Shown: positions 54,665-63,059, counted from the stretch's first letter. The stretch is DNA of 64,000 bases from Fulvivirga imtechensis AK7 (GCF_000331535.1 NZ_AMZN01000014.1:1-64000), one strand, 5' to 3'. Notes: generated by a model from the letters alone, not told the origin. A program made the numbers and translations.

Positions 54665-54683
54665 GTCGGCTTAGCAAGCCGAC
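54665..54683 (-). terminator. Short stem-loop after serine hydrolase gene
   Basis: GTCGGCTT (54665-54672) pairs with AAGCCGAC (54676-54683) around an AGC loop, 4 bp past the hydrolase stop. The tail on the minus strand is TAATTAG, not a strong T-run. Confidence 0.45.
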
Positions 54684-54686
54684 CTG

Positions 54687-55895
54687 CTAGTCTGATTCCC
54701 GAAGAAAAGCTTCTGCGATTGAAAAAGCATATTTTGAAAAACTACTATACTCGGGAGGCTTATTCCTGTTCATCGCTAGCGCTACCACCATATTGTATTC
54801 AGGAAATAGCACGAGGAAGGCTGTGGAACCCATGGCTACACCACCATGATGAGCCACAGGGGTAAGTTTTTTTCCGTCAAACAGCGAATGTTCAGGTTCT
54901 ACCCTCCAGCCTAACGCATAGCCTTCTTCATTGATGCTTCCATCATTCAGCTTTTGAGGTGTGAATAATATGTCTATCGTACTTTTTTTCAGAATTTCGT
55001 CATTCAACAGAGCATTTCCCAACCTGACCAGATCGGAAGGACTGGAAACGAAGCCTCCGCCAGCCCATTTGTTGCTGTTGTTTACAGGAAAGGCAACTTT
55101 GTACTGACCTTTTTCCACATCATAGAAAGTAGCTCTTTCATCGATTTGCATGGAGACATGGTCTGCAGCAGTATGTTTCATGCCAATAGGAGTAAATATC
55201 TCACGATCTACATAATTAAGAAAAGGAATGCCGGCCGCTTCTTCCAAGGCTGCACTGAGCAAAGTATAGTTATAACTACTGTAGCTATACCGACTTCCCG
55301 GCTCAAACAATAGGTCATCATGCTGAAAGACATCAACACTTTCTTCAATACTTTCATATTCCTTATTGTTATAGTATTCAAATGCCGGAAAGCAGAGGCA
55401 CAAGCCATAATTTCTTATTCCGGAAGTATGAGAGGCTAGTTGCCGGATGGTAATGGGTGTCTCCATAGAAACATAGGATGCATAATACTGCACAGGTTTA
55501 TCGAGTTGCAGCTTCTGTTGTTCGAGGAGTTTGCCAAGCGCGACTGAGGTAATGGCCTTGGAAACGCTTCCAATCCTGAATACGGTCTTGATATCCGCCG
55601 GGTCCTGTTTGTCTATGTCTTTATAGCCTTTTGCTCGCGCCCAAACCAGTTTATTGCCGATACCCACTGCTACCGAAATGGCAGGAGCCTGTAACTCTTT
55701 GCGGGCTTCGGCTAGCATTTTATTGGCCCCATCAACTGCGGACACAAAGGCACTGTCCATCACGTGACTTTCTGCGTCAGTTACTTCATTTGGTAACGGT
55801 TGCCAACCGACATTGTAGGTAAAAATGGGTTCAAAGAAGAAGTAAACAAGCATTATGATCATGGGGATCATGCCCCACAGTAATAATTTTTTCAT
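54687..55895 (-). CDS. Serine hydrolase of the beta-lactamase/PBP4* (class C) group
   Basis: A 402-aa protein. A hydrophobic N-terminal segment (about 4-22) is a signal anchor. The active site is S-V-S-K (110-113), the Tyr of the YSSYNYTLL motif (YxN), and the third motif HHGGVAMGS near the C-terminus, replacing KTG. This pattern is typical of esterase/peptidase relatives of class C beta-lactamases; activity on beta-lactams is not implied. A DUF998-like gene lies 10 bp upstream and may be in the same unit. It is probably periplasmic and membrane tethered. Confidence 0.85.
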   Translation of the reverse strand: MKKLLLWGMIPMIIMLVYFFFEPIFTYNVGWQPLPNEVTDAESHVMDSAFVSAVDGANKMLAEARKELQAPAISVAVGIGNKLVWARAKGYKDIDKQDPADIKTVFRIGSVSKAITSVALGKLLEQQKLQLDKPVQYYASYVSMETPITIRQLASHTSGIRNYGLCLCFPAFEYYNNKEYESIEESVDVFQHDDLLFEPGSRYSYSSYNYTLLSAALEEAAGIPFLNYVDREIFTPIGMKHTAADHVSMQIDERATFYDVEKGQYKVAFPVNNSNKWAGGGFVSSPSDLVRLGNALLNDEILKKSTIDILFTPQKLNDGSINEEGYALGWRVEPEHSLFDGKKLTPVAHHGGVAMGSTAFLVLFPEYNMVVALAMNRNKPPEYSSFSKYAFSIAEAFLRESD

Positions 55896-55905
55896 TTCGT
55901 TAAAA

Positions 55906-56427
55906 TTAGAATGTTAGATGTATTAGGATTCCAAACAGCAAAAGCTCCGCTATACGTTGAGCAACCCCTCTGGCCGGGTTTTGAGGAAAAGAAATAAAGA
56001 TCAGACAGATAAAAATGATACCGGCAACTAGCGAGTAATCCTGTCCCTGAAATAAGAAATAGATGCCACCGGCATATTGTACAAAACCTGCCAGGTTGTG
56101 AATATGCTGCCTCCAGCTACCTTCTATGGGAGACCCGGGGTCGCAAGGGAAAAAAGCTGCCAGTGCGTAGCCAATACTCAGGCAGATTGAGAGCCCCTGC
56201 AGTACTTCATTTTTACTGGCTATCAACGCGAACAGCATCAAACTCAAACCCACCGGGAGGAAAAGACCGTAATTGGCAAGCTTGAAAACCACAGAGCCTC
56301 TTTCACCCAATTCACTGATGGTATGTTTGAGGTGGTTATAGCTTTGTTTTTTACTACCCAGGTACACTACGCCCAACAGCAGGTATACACTCATTGAAAT
56401 TGAAACCAATGTTGCCATCTTTCGCAT
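55906..56427 (-). CDS. DUF998-like membrane protein
   Basis: A 173-aa six-helix membrane protein starting at MRKMATLVS (56427); an in-frame GTG at 56439 would add four residues. The pattern 'HTISELGERGSVVFKLANYGLFLPVGLSL' followed by 'FFPCDPGSP...QHIHNLAGFVQYAGG' is typical of DUF998. Function of the family is unknown. It precedes the serine hydrolase gene by 10 bp on the same strand, so they form an operon. MITE copy D lies upstream of its start and therefore could affect its promoter. Confidence 0.75.
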   Translation of the reverse strand: MRKMATLVSISMSVYLLLGVVYLGSKKQSYNHLKHTISELGERGSVVFKLANYGLFLPVGLSLMLFALIASKNEVLQGLSICLSIGYALAAFFPCDPGSPIEGSWRQHIHNLAGFVQYAGGIYFLFQGQDYSLVAGIIFICLIFISFPQNPARGVAQRIAELLLFGILIHLTF

Positions 56428-56520
56428 TTTTGGAAACACAAAAATCTATCGAATGATACCGTAAAGCGTTCGAACCTATTGGATTGAACCTTTTTTGGCT
56501 GCTTTTTACTAATTAATTAA

Positions 56521-56714
56521 ACTGAGTTCGATAGAAAATGCTTAAAAAAGGGCGGTCATCCTATCCCGAAAGCTTTCGGGAGAAGGATCTTCCTAAGTTG
56601 TTAACGGTATCCTTGAACTTAGTAAGATTCTTCGTGCCTCCTTAAAAAGAGGTTTTTTAGGTTTGTTTTGGATACGAATACAATTTAATCGGTTCTACTA
56701 TGTCGAACTCACGT
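56521..56714. mobile_element. MITE-like element, copy D (inverted)
   Basis: The same element as copy A but in the opposite direction. Left end ACTGAGTTCGA (56521-56531) and right end TCGAACTCACGT (56703-56714). It keeps AAAAAAGGGCGGTCATCC, GAAGGATCTTCCTAAGTTG and AATCGGTTCTACTATG. A central segment of about 35 bp present in copy A is missing. Its right end touches the stop codon of the AraC-type gene (stop at 56714-56716), so this copy supplies the 3' flank of that transcript. Confidence 0.7.
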
Positions 56715-57847
56715 CAACTACTAACCGACTTATAATATTGTGAGGGCGTTTGACCGGTAAATTTCTTGAATATAGTATTGAAAGAAGTTTTGGAGTTAAA
56801 TCCGCATTCAAATGCGATGCCCAGTAGTGTAAGCTGCCTGAAGGCAGGGTCGTGCATTTTTTGTTTTACTTCAGCTACACGATAGCTGTTTACAAAATCA
56901 AAGAAATTTTGATTTTGTCTCTTGCTAAGTATCTCGGAAAGGTGATTAATCGATATGTCCAGTTCCCTGGCCAGATCGCGGGCGCTGAGTTCTCCATTCA
57001 GGTACGGCTTGCTCTTAGTCATCAACTGCAGTAGTTTTTGATGATAAGTTGCTGCCTGTTCGGGAGTAAGGCCGGACCTCTCGTAAGCACCGGTTTTTTT
57101 TACATGATCGGGAGTTTTCCATTCCAGGTTGGAAAAGACAGCGGTCTGTTTAAAGCCAAAGTAGCCCATGACAAAAATGAATGCCAAATTAGCGAGGGCA
57201 ATGGCCGTTTCAAGATGCTGCACCGGCATCCGGTCACTCCCGATGCTGAGTATGCTTAAAGGAATTAGCACCGCCGCGGGTAACACCCAAATGTAAAACA
57301 ATACATTAAGCCATCGTAGGTTAATGTGTTCAACTGATGAAACATTATCATGCGTTCTTTTGCTATAATCACGCAGTAAAATGTAAAACCATACCATGAA
57401 AAACGGCTCGATGAGCAGAAATAAAACCACAAAAATAGCCCAGGGAATAGATAGCTCATGGTCGATGTAAAGCCATCCTGTTTCAGCAGAAATATGACGC
57501 CCCTCAAAGCCGATAAAATAATAGTACAGGAACATTAGCACATACCCTAGAAAGGGGGTGAATATCCATAGCACTTTTTTGCGAGACAATGGTCTGCCTT
57601 TTGTGAGTGCATAGATGTACAAAAAAAAGACGGGAGCATGGAGTAAGTAAGTGCTTTTCGTTAGCAATAGCCATACCGAGTGCCGAAAGAGGTCGAGGGA
57701 GTTTAAATAAAAATAAACCTGAGAAGTCAGTGAAAAAAGAAGGTAAAAGATCAGAAATCGATCTGCCTCAAGCTTACTTTTTTTGCTAAGCATCAGGCTC
57801 AGCAATAAGGTGGTCAGAACAATTCCTGAAATGATTAAAGCTCCCAT
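56714..57847 (-). CDS. Membrane-bound AraC-family regulator
   Basis: A 377-aa protein. Seven hydrophobic segments span residues 1-240. The C-terminal AraC domain (about 272-375) carries two helix-turn-helix motifs: 'LSARDLARELDISINHLSEILSKRQ' and 'LLGIAFECGFNSKTSFNTIFKKFTGQTPSQYYK', the latter being the strong AraC signature. A membrane sensor fused to AraC is a common Bacteroidota layout. The start ATG at 57847 precedes a strong membrane helix. The adjacent operon (DUF998, serine hydrolase) could be a target, but this is only position-based. Ligand is unknown. Confidence 0.85.
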   Translation of the reverse strand: MGALIISGIVLTTLLLSLMLSKKSKLEADRFLIFYLLFSLTSQVYFYLNSLDLFRHSVWLLLTKSTYLLHAPVFFLYIYALTKGRPLSRKKVLWIFTPFLGYVLMFLYYYFIGFEGRHISAETGWLYIDHELSIPWAIFVVLFLLIEPFFMVWFYILLRDYSKRTHDNVSSVEHINLRWLNVLFYIWVLPAAVLIPLSILSIGSDRMPVQHLETAIALANLAFIFVMGYFGFKQTAVFSNLEWKTPDHVKKTGAYERSGLTPEQAATYHQKLLQLMTKSKPYLNGELSARDLARELDISINHLSEILSKRQNQNFFDFVNSYRVAEVKQKMHDPAFRQLTLLGIAFECGFNSKTSFNTIFKKFTGQTPSQYYKSVSS

Positions 57848-57909
57848 TAGCCTGCAATATTATAGTTTGCCGGATAAATTATGGGTATTGCGATATAACT
57901 TTTTCCCTT

Positions 57910-58425
57910 TTACTCCACCTCCACCACCATATCAATCTCCACCGTAATATTTGAAGGCAACGATACCATGCCAACCGCAGCTCTGGCGTGCCGTCCTTTA
58001 TCCCCAAATACTTCTACGAGCAGGTCGGAACAACCATTGATCACCTTGGGCTGATCATAAAAGTCGGGTGTGCAATTGACCATGCCAGTCACTTTTACTA
58101 TTCGCACCACTTTATTTAGGTCACCAATCTCTGCCCTGAGCGTGGAAAGCAAAGAGATGGCGGCCAGTCGTGCTGCTTCCCTGCCCTCTTCCAGACCCAG
58201 GTCTGCTCCTACTTTACCTTTTACACTTGTACCATCTGCCTTTGAGGGACCGTGGCCGGAGAGAAATACGAGGTTGCCCGTTCGCACAGCTTTTACATAG
58301 TTGGCGATGGGTTTGGTAGGCTCTATCAGTTCTATACCTAATTTATTCAACTTTTGCTCAGGATTTTGGGCCAGGGTTGTGCCCACAAGCAGCAGGCATC
58401 CGATAATAATAATGGTGTGTCTCAT
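57910..58425 (-). CDS. RidA/YjgF-family protein, exported form
   Basis: A 171-aa protein with a signal peptide (1-19; LLLVGTTLAQ) in front of a complete RidA domain. Cytoplasmic RidA hydrolyses reactive enamine/imine intermediates; this group with a signal peptide is often annotated as RidA family but may differ in substrate. The conserved fold is visible in 'NYVKAVRTGNLVFLSGHGPSK' and the C-terminal 'GRHARAAVGMVSLPSNITVEIDMVVEV', where the RidA Arg (R..AVG) is seen. Opposite-strand gene tag starts 126 bp away across a 10-bp inverted repeat (58442-58491). Confidence 0.8.
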   Translation of the reverse strand: MRHTIIIIGCLLLVGTTLAQNPEQKLNKLGIELIEPTKPIANYVKAVRTGNLVFLSGHGPSKADGTSVKGKVGADLGLEEGREAARLAAISLLSTLRAEIGDLNKVVRIVKVTGMVNCTPDFYDQPKVINGCSDLLVEVFGDKGRHARAAVGMVSLPSNITVEIDMVVEVE

Positions 58426-58441
58426 ATTTTTGAAGGAATTA

Positions 58442-58491
58442 TTATAAGATTGAATTTAGTGATTTTTTTAAAAGAGTTAAAAATCTTATAA
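58442..58491. promoter_or_regulatory. Inverted repeat in the ridA-tag divergent region
   Basis: TTATAAGATT (58442-58451) and AATCTTATAA (58482-58491) are perfect 10-bp inverted repeats separated by 30 bp of A/T-rich DNA. Placed between divergent starts, they could bind a dimeric regulator or form a cruciform. No known regulator is matched. Confidence 0.4.
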
Positions 58492-58551
58492 CCACCGGGC
58501 CGTTTCAACGTAATAATCTCAATACTCAAATCTAATATTACTACTAATCCT

Positions 58552-59121
58552 ATGAAAACACGCTGCGGGTGGGCTCATGGCCAATTTGATGAATATGTAA
58601 AATATCACGATGAAGAATGGGGCGTGCCAGTGCATGATGATCGTGTACATTTTGAATTTTTAATACTGGAAGGAGCACAGGCCGGCCTTAGCTGGGCAAC
58701 TGTTTTGAAAAAACGGGAAGGCTACAGACAGGCTTTTGCCGACTTTGATCCGCTAAAAGTGGCTGCATATAATGAAGATAAGATCCAGGAACTGCTTAAT
58801 TTTCCTGGAATAATAAGAAATAAACTAAAGGTGCGCGGAGCTGTTAATAATGCACAGCGCTTCCTGGAAGTTCAGCAGGAGTTTGGCAGCTTCGATAATT
58901 ATATCTGGCAGTTTGTTGGTGGTTCTCCCATCGTTAATCAAAGAAAAAATATGTCAGAGGTACCGGCTACCACAAAAGAGTCCGATGAGCTGAGCAAAGA
59001 CCTTCAGAAGAGGGGGTTCAAATTCGTAGGAAGTACAGTCATTTATGCCCATATGCAAGCTTGCGGGCTTGTAAATGACCACGCTGTGGATTGTTTCAGG
59101 TATAAAGAGCTAGTACAATGA
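58552..59121 (+). CDS. tag: DNA-3-methyladenine glycosylase I
   Basis: A 189-aa base-excision repair enzyme that removes 3-methyladenine. The zinc ligands are visible as C5 (TRCGW), H19 (YHDEEWG), H177 and C181 (GLVNDHAVDCFR), matching the Tag zinc snap. The base-recognition pocket is in 'FLILEGAQAGLSWATVLKKREGYR' and 'QRGFKFVGSTVIYAHMQACG'-type segments. The length is standard. The stop overlaps the ATG of the Kazal-type lipoprotein by 4 bp (ATGA), so expression is coupled. It acts in the cytoplasm. Confidence 0.93.
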   Translation: MKTRCGWAHGQFDEYVKYHDEEWGVPVHDDRVHFEFLILEGAQAGLSWATVLKKREGYRQAFADFDPLKVAAYNEDKIQELLNFPGIIRNKLKVRGAVNNAQRFLEVQQEFGSFDNYIWQFVGGSPIVNQRKNMSEVPATTKESDELSKDLQKRGFKFVGSTVIYAHMQACGLVNDHAVDCFRYKELVQ

Positions 59122-59360
59122 AGAATTTATTGATTATTGCTATCGTTTTTATCGCTTTTGGTTGCGCTGGCAGCAAAAAGGCTGAGGAGTGTATCGATAT
59201 ATCCAAAATTGACCCTGAGGCTGTTTGCACCATGCAATATGACCCTGTCTGCGGCTGCGACAATAAAACCTACGGCAACGAATGCGAAGCAAAAAAAGCG
59301 GGGGTCATCTCATGGACAAAAGGTGAATGCGAACACGAAGAGAATGTGAGTGAGAGGTAG
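59118..59360 (+). CDS. Kazal-type protease-inhibitor lipoprotein
   Basis: An 80-aa protein. A lipoprotein signal ends at C16 (IAFGC). The mature part carries a Kazal domain with Cys at 25, 37, 45, 47, 56 and 71. The classical stretch VCGCDNKTYGNEC matches VCG.D..TY.NEC, with one extra Cys (C47). Kazal domains inhibit serine proteases in animals and occur in some bacteria. The P1 position, two residues after the second Cys, falls at the Met-Gln-Tyr segment (TMQYD). It is coupled to tag by a 4-bp overlap, an odd pairing of a DNA repair enzyme and a surface protein. It would be anchored to the outer membrane. Confidence 0.8.
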   Translation: MKNLLIIAIVFIAFGCAGSKKAEECIDISKIDPEAVCTMQYDPVCGCDNKTYGNECEAKKAGVISWTKGECEHEENVSER

Positions 59361-59581
59361 AGAAGTCGGAAGTCCGAAGTAGGAATCAGCGAAAGCGGAG
59401 AATGAAGGAACCGGAATGAAAAGTTGGCAACCGGCAGCAGTGCGTAAAAGGTTTTTTGGTGCTCGCTAATCGGTGGGGTGGCTCCACTTTCATCGGATGA
59501 AAGTCCTCACAATTGCAAGTCTCATCGAATGAGTGAAGTCCGAAGCTAACTGTCAAACTGAGACCTCAGGACTCAGAACTG
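59361..59581. other. Non-coding gap with small palindromes
   Basis: About 220 bp between the Kazal lipoprotein and the next convergent lipoprotein gene. It holds ACTTTCATC-G-GATGAAAGT (9-bp stem near 59490) and CTCATCGAATGAG nearby, plus short GAAGTCCGAAG repeats. These may work as terminators for the two converging genes; there is no T-run. Confidence 0.4.
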
Positions 59582-60037
59582 CTATAGCGCCAGGACCACA
59601 TTTTTCTTTGGAATATCGATAAGCCACACGCCTTTCAACTGCTCTTCTTCTATCACAGGAACGGAATAGATCAACGTATCCCCGTTTTGTTGAACGTTAT
59701 CTTCCAACTGCGTACCTGCCGGTGCATGGATGTATGCTTCCCAAATGCCTTTGTATTTTTCAGGCAGTTCGGCATTATTGCTATCTGCAAAGCGAACCCT
59801 GACATTATTCTTTTTAGCAACAGCGCCACTGTTGGTGCTTCTCAACTGTTTTACATATTCTCTCCCCAACTGATATGCTTTTTCAAAGAGCTCCTCTTCC
59901 GATACCTTTTTTATTTCCCTGTTCTCCATCTCCTTTTTCAGGGCTTTGCGTTGTTCATCAGACAGGGAGCCTCCACAACCGGTTATCAACAAAATCAGAC
60001 AAAAGACTACAATTCTCATCATTCTGGAGCCATTCAT
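59582..60037 (-). CDS. Small lipoprotein, unknown function
   Basis: A 151-aa protein (or 146 aa from the in-frame ATG at 60022). The lipobox LITGC is preceded by a hydrophobic stretch, MMRIVVFCLILLITG. A charged, helical segment follows (LSDEQRKALKKEMENREIKKVSEEELFEKAYQLGREYVKQL), then a small mixed domain with 'YKGIWEAYIHAPAGTQLEDNVQQNGDTLIYSVPVI'. This resembles Tll0287/DUF3365-type heme or sensor domains in layout, but without a clear CxxCH. No firm family is given. It is divergent from prfA, with 66 bp between the starts. Confidence 0.6.
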   Translation of the reverse strand: MNGSRMMRIVVFCLILLITGCGGSLSDEQRKALKKEMENREIKKVSEEELFEKAYQLGREYVKQLRSTNSGAVAKKNNVRVRFADSNNAELPEKYKGIWEAYIHAPAGTQLEDNVQQNGDTLIYSVPVIEEEQLKGVWLIDIPKKNVVLAL

Positions 60038-60076
60038 TAATATTTTACAAAGCTACAATTAATCGCCCCTATTTAT

Positions 60077-60084
60077 TAATTTTG
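60077..60084 (+). promoter_or_regulatory. Candidate -7 promoter element of prfA
   Basis: TAATTTTG is an exact match to the Bacteroidota TAnnTTTG box and lies 20 bp upstream of the prfA ATG (60104). No clear TTTG -33 partner is seen at the usual distance, so support is partial. Confidence 0.4.
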
Positions 60085-60103
60085 TTGAATAATATTGACA
60101 GGT

Positions 60104-61177
60104 ATGATTCAAAAACTTGAGGAAATAAAACATCGGTTTGAGGAAGTTGGACAGTTGATCGTGCAGCCAGACGCCATGGCTGACATGAAAAAGTACTCTC
60201 AGTTAAGTAAGGAGTACAAAGACCTTCAAAAGATAGTGGCAAAATACGATGAATATAAAGATGTTCTTTCAAATATAGACAATGCCAAACAGGTGATCAG
60301 AACTGAAAAGGATGAGGAATTCAGAGAGATGGCCAAGATGGAGCTGGACGACCTGGACCCAAAAAAAGAAGAGCTCGAAGAGCAGTTAAAAAAGATGCTG
60401 ATCCCAAAAGATCCTAATGATGATAAAGATGCTATCCTGGAGATCAGGGCCGGAACAGGTGGTGATGAAGCAGCTATTTTTGCGGGAGACCTTTTTAGGA
60501 TGTACCAAAGGTTTTGTGAGCGCGTAGGCCTTAAGCTTACTGTGCTTGACCTCACAGAAGGGACCAGTGGTGGATATAAAGAAATTGTAAGTACCGTATC
60601 AGGAGAAAACGCATATGGCACCTTGAAATTTGAGTCTGGCGTTCACAGGGTACAGCGAGTGCCGCAAACAGAAACCCAGGGGAGGGTACATACCTCCGCA
60701 GCCACTGTAGCTGTGCTGCCCGAAATGGATGAGGTGGAAGTGGATGTTGATATGAATGATGTCAGAAAAGATACATTCTGCTCATCTGGTCCAGGAGGTC
60801 AGTCGGTGAACACTACCTACTCAGCGGTGAGGCTTACACACATTCCATCGGGCATAGTGGTATCGTGTCAGGACCAAAAATCCCAGATCAAGAACTTTGA
60901 GAAAGCCTTGAACGTACTACGTTCAAGGCTGTATGAAAGAGAGCTGGCAAAGCATAACGAAGCTGTAGGCGCTCAAAGAAAGTCTATGGTAGGCAGCGGT
61001 GACCGATCTGACAAGATCAGGACCTACAACTATCCCCAAAGTCGTGTTACGGACCACCGGATTAACTATAGTCAGCATAACCTGCCCGCTGTAATGGATG
61101 GTGAAATTGATGAGTTCATCGAGCAACTCCACCTGGCTGAAAGCGCGGAAAAAATGAAGGAACGTGCCGGAGAATAA
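60104..61177 (+). CDS. prfA: Peptide chain release factor 1
   Basis: A 357-aa RF1 that ends translation at UAA and UAG. The start is ATG 60104; a TTG nine bases upstream is in frame but unlikely. The catalytic GGQ is at 231-233 (SSGPGGQSVNTT). The codon-reading motif, usually PAT or PVT in RF1, reads PQT in RVPQTETQGRVHTS. The stretch SGDRSDKIRTYNYPQSRVTDHRIN is standard. The N-terminal helical domain is complete. It is divergent from a lipoprotein gene and followed by a beta-helix lipoprotein 35 bp downstream. PQT has been noted in related Bacteroidota as I recall it, so it may be a lineage variant. Confidence 0.93.
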   Translation: MIQKLEEIKHRFEEVGQLIVQPDAMADMKKYSQLSKEYKDLQKIVAKYDEYKDVLSNIDNAKQVIRTEKDEEFREMAKMELDDLDPKKEELEEQLKKMLIPKDPNDDKDAILEIRAGTGGDEAAIFAGDLFRMYQRFCERVGLKLTVLDLTEGTSGGYKEIVSTVSGENAYGTLKFESGVHRVQRVPQTETQGRVHTSAATVAVLPEMDEVEVDVDMNDVRKDTFCSSGPGGQSVNTTYSAVRLTHIPSGIVVSCQDQKSQIKNFEKALNVLRSRLYERELAKHNEAVGAQRKSMVGSGDRSDKIRTYNYPQSRVTDHRINYSQHNLPAVMDGEIDEFIEQLHLAESAEKMKERAGE

Positions 61178-61212
61178 AATTTCTACATCCAAATAGTGTT
61201 AAAATTTTCTAC

Positions 61213-62631
61213 GTGAAACACTTGTCTGCTGTCATATTACTCTTAGCCGCATTTTGGGCCTGTACGCCCGAGGAGGAAAAACTGACATACGACAGCAGTG
61301 CTTTTTTACGGTTTTCAACGGATACCGTGTACTTCGATACAGTGTTTACTACAGTAAATCAAGATATAAAAAACATCACCAGAAGGCTGAAAGTGTACAA
61401 CGATAGCAAGAATGCCCTGAAAATAGAGCATATATCGCTGCGTAAACCTACTTCTCCATATACCATTTATGTTAATGGTAAAACATCCGGTGAGTTCGAA
61501 TCTGTCAGGCTGCTTGGAAAGGATAGCCTCTTGATATTGGTACAGGTAGCCATTAATCCCAAGGATACAAACCAGCCTTTCATTGTTACAGATGAGATCA
61601 CATTCCTGACCAATGGTAACAAGCAGGATGTTAAACTGGTGGCCTGGGGGCAGGATGCTCATTTTCTGAAGGATTCAGTGCTTGCCTGTAATACCACCTG
61701 GACCAATGACAAACCTTATGTCATTTTTAACTCCGTACTCGTAGATACTTTATGCTCGCTTACAATAGAGCCAGGTGCAAAAATATACTCTCACCTCGGC
61801 TCTTACGTATTTGTAAAAGGAACAATAGATGTGCAGGGAGAAGCGAATAACCGCGTACTGTTCAGCAACGACAGGCTGGACCTTAAAAATGCTCCCGGTC
61901 AATGGGGAGGGATTATATTCTTGCCGGGAAGTAAAGCCAATCTTATCGAATATGCAGATATTCGAAATGCGGAGGTAGGCATCTACCTGGGAACGCCGGA
62001 TGATGATACTGATCCTGACCTTATCATAGGCAACTCCACAATAGAGAATATTGGGGGTAACGACAAAATTGCCGTTAACGGAGGGTTGGTTTTACCCGGC
62101 TATGGCCTGCTGGCCATTACGTCAGATCTCTATGCATACAACACACTGATTAACAATTGCGCCATTAACACGGTGGGAAACTATGCGGGTGGCAATTATC
62201 GCTATGAACACTGCACTTTTGCCAATTTTTCCTATGACTTTTTTCGTGAAGATCCTGCCGCGGTTTTTTCTGACAATCTGGTAATCAATAACGATGCTTT
62301 GTTGGTTAGTGATATACGTGTAGACTTGGTAAATACAATTATTTGGGGAAACCTCAGGGATGAAATTTTGTTAAGCAATGGAGGTGAGGCGGCATTTACG
62401 TTAAACATGACCAATAATTTACTCAAGTCAACGAATGCGGAATTTGATATGAACAATAATATCCTTAATAAGGATCCTAAATTTTTTGATTCCAGAGAGT
62501 ATCAATACATACTGGATACCTTATCTCCGGCCAAAGACGCTGGGATCGACATAGGTGTTGCCACTGACCATAACGGTAGCCCCAGGGATGCTCAGCCAGA
62601 TATAGGTGCATTTGAAAGAATTGAAAATTAA
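61213..62631 (+). CDS. Lipoprotein with right-handed beta-helix
   Basis: A 472-aa protein starting at GTG 61213. The lipobox is at LLAAFWAC (Cys about 17). The N-terminal part (20-155) is a beta domain with 'FLRFSTDTVYFDTVFTTVNQDIKNITRRLKVYN', similar to Ig-like or choice-of-anchor modules in Bacteroidota. The C-terminal part, about 180-465, is a parallel beta-helix made of repeated N-rich turns: 'PGAKIYSHLGSYVFVKGTIDVQG', 'YAYNTLINNCAINTVGNYAGG'. It ends with the motif 'GSPRDAQPDIGAFE', typical of choice-of-anchor Q / beta-helix proteins. It is surface exposed and could bind or cut polysaccharide; no catalytic residues are evident. Next gene starts 5 bp later. Confidence 0.75.
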   Translation: MKHLSAVILLLAAFWACTPEEEKLTYDSSAFLRFSTDTVYFDTVFTTVNQDIKNITRRLKVYNDSKNALKIEHISLRKPTSPYTIYVNGKTSGEFESVRLLGKDSLLILVQVAINPKDTNQPFIVTDEITFLTNGNKQDVKLVAWGQDAHFLKDSVLACNTTWTNDKPYVIFNSVLVDTLCSLTIEPGAKIYSHLGSYVFVKGTIDVQGEANNRVLFSNDRLDLKNAPGQWGGIIFLPGSKANLIEYADIRNAEVGIYLGTPDDDTDPDLIIGNSTIENIGGNDKIAVNGGLVLPGYGLLAITSDLYAYNTLINNCAINTVGNYAGGNYRYEHCTFANFSYDFFREDPAAVFSDNLVINNDALLVSDIRVDLVNTIIWGNLRDEILLSNGGEAAFTLNMTNNLLKSTNAEFDMNNNILNKDPKFFDSREYQYILDTLSPAKDAGIDIGVATDHNGSPRDAQPDIGAFERIEN

Positions 62632-62636
62632 GGGGT

Positions 62637-63059
62637 ATGAAATTCTTCCAAAAGGAAATTACGCTTACTGCCCGTCCACGGGGCTTTCATCTGATCACAG
62701 GTATCATTGAAGAATCAATACCGGAAATCAGACGCATTAATGCGGGAATGCTTCAGGTTTTCATTAAGCACACATCGGCTGGACTCACCATCAACGAGAA
62801 TGCCGACCCGACGGTACGGGCGGATTTTGAAAGTCACTTCAATAAGATGGTGCCTGAAAATGCCCCTTACTACAAACACACCCTTGAGGGACCGGATGAT
62901 ATGCCCGCCCATTTGAAGGCTGCTCTGCTTGGGAGCTCAGTAAATATACCCATTACCGAAGGACGCCTCAATGTCGGCACCTGGCAGGGGATATATTTAT
63001 GTGAGCATCGCAATTCAGGTGGCAAGCGTGAACTGGTGATTACTGCTTTTGGCGAATGA
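62637..63059 (+). CDS. yjbQ: YjbQ/UPF0047 family protein
   Basis: A 140-aa protein of the UPF0047 group (secondary thiamine-phosphate synthase activity reported for some members). Conserved segments are LQVFIKHTSAGLTINENADPTVRADFE, which includes a metal-type His, and 'WQGIYLCEHRNSGGKRELVITAFGE', with H of EHR. The full fold is present, so it should be functional. It lies 5 bp after the beta-helix lipoprotein gene and converges on the 63064 gene with a 4-bp gap. Its real physiological role is not settled. Confidence 0.88.
   Translation: MKFFQKEITLTARPRGFHLITGIIEESIPEIRRINAGMLQVFIKHTSAGLTINENADPTVRADFESHFNKMVPENAPYYKHTLEGPDDMPAHLKAALLGSSVNIPITEGRLNVGTWQGIYLCEHRNSGGKRELVITAFGE

Noticed and set aside
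54687-55895. Antibiotic-resistance beta-lactamase
   Set aside because: It has the class C-like SxxK and Tyr motifs, but the third motif is HHGG, not KTG, which fits esterase/peptidase relatives; resistance cannot be claimed.
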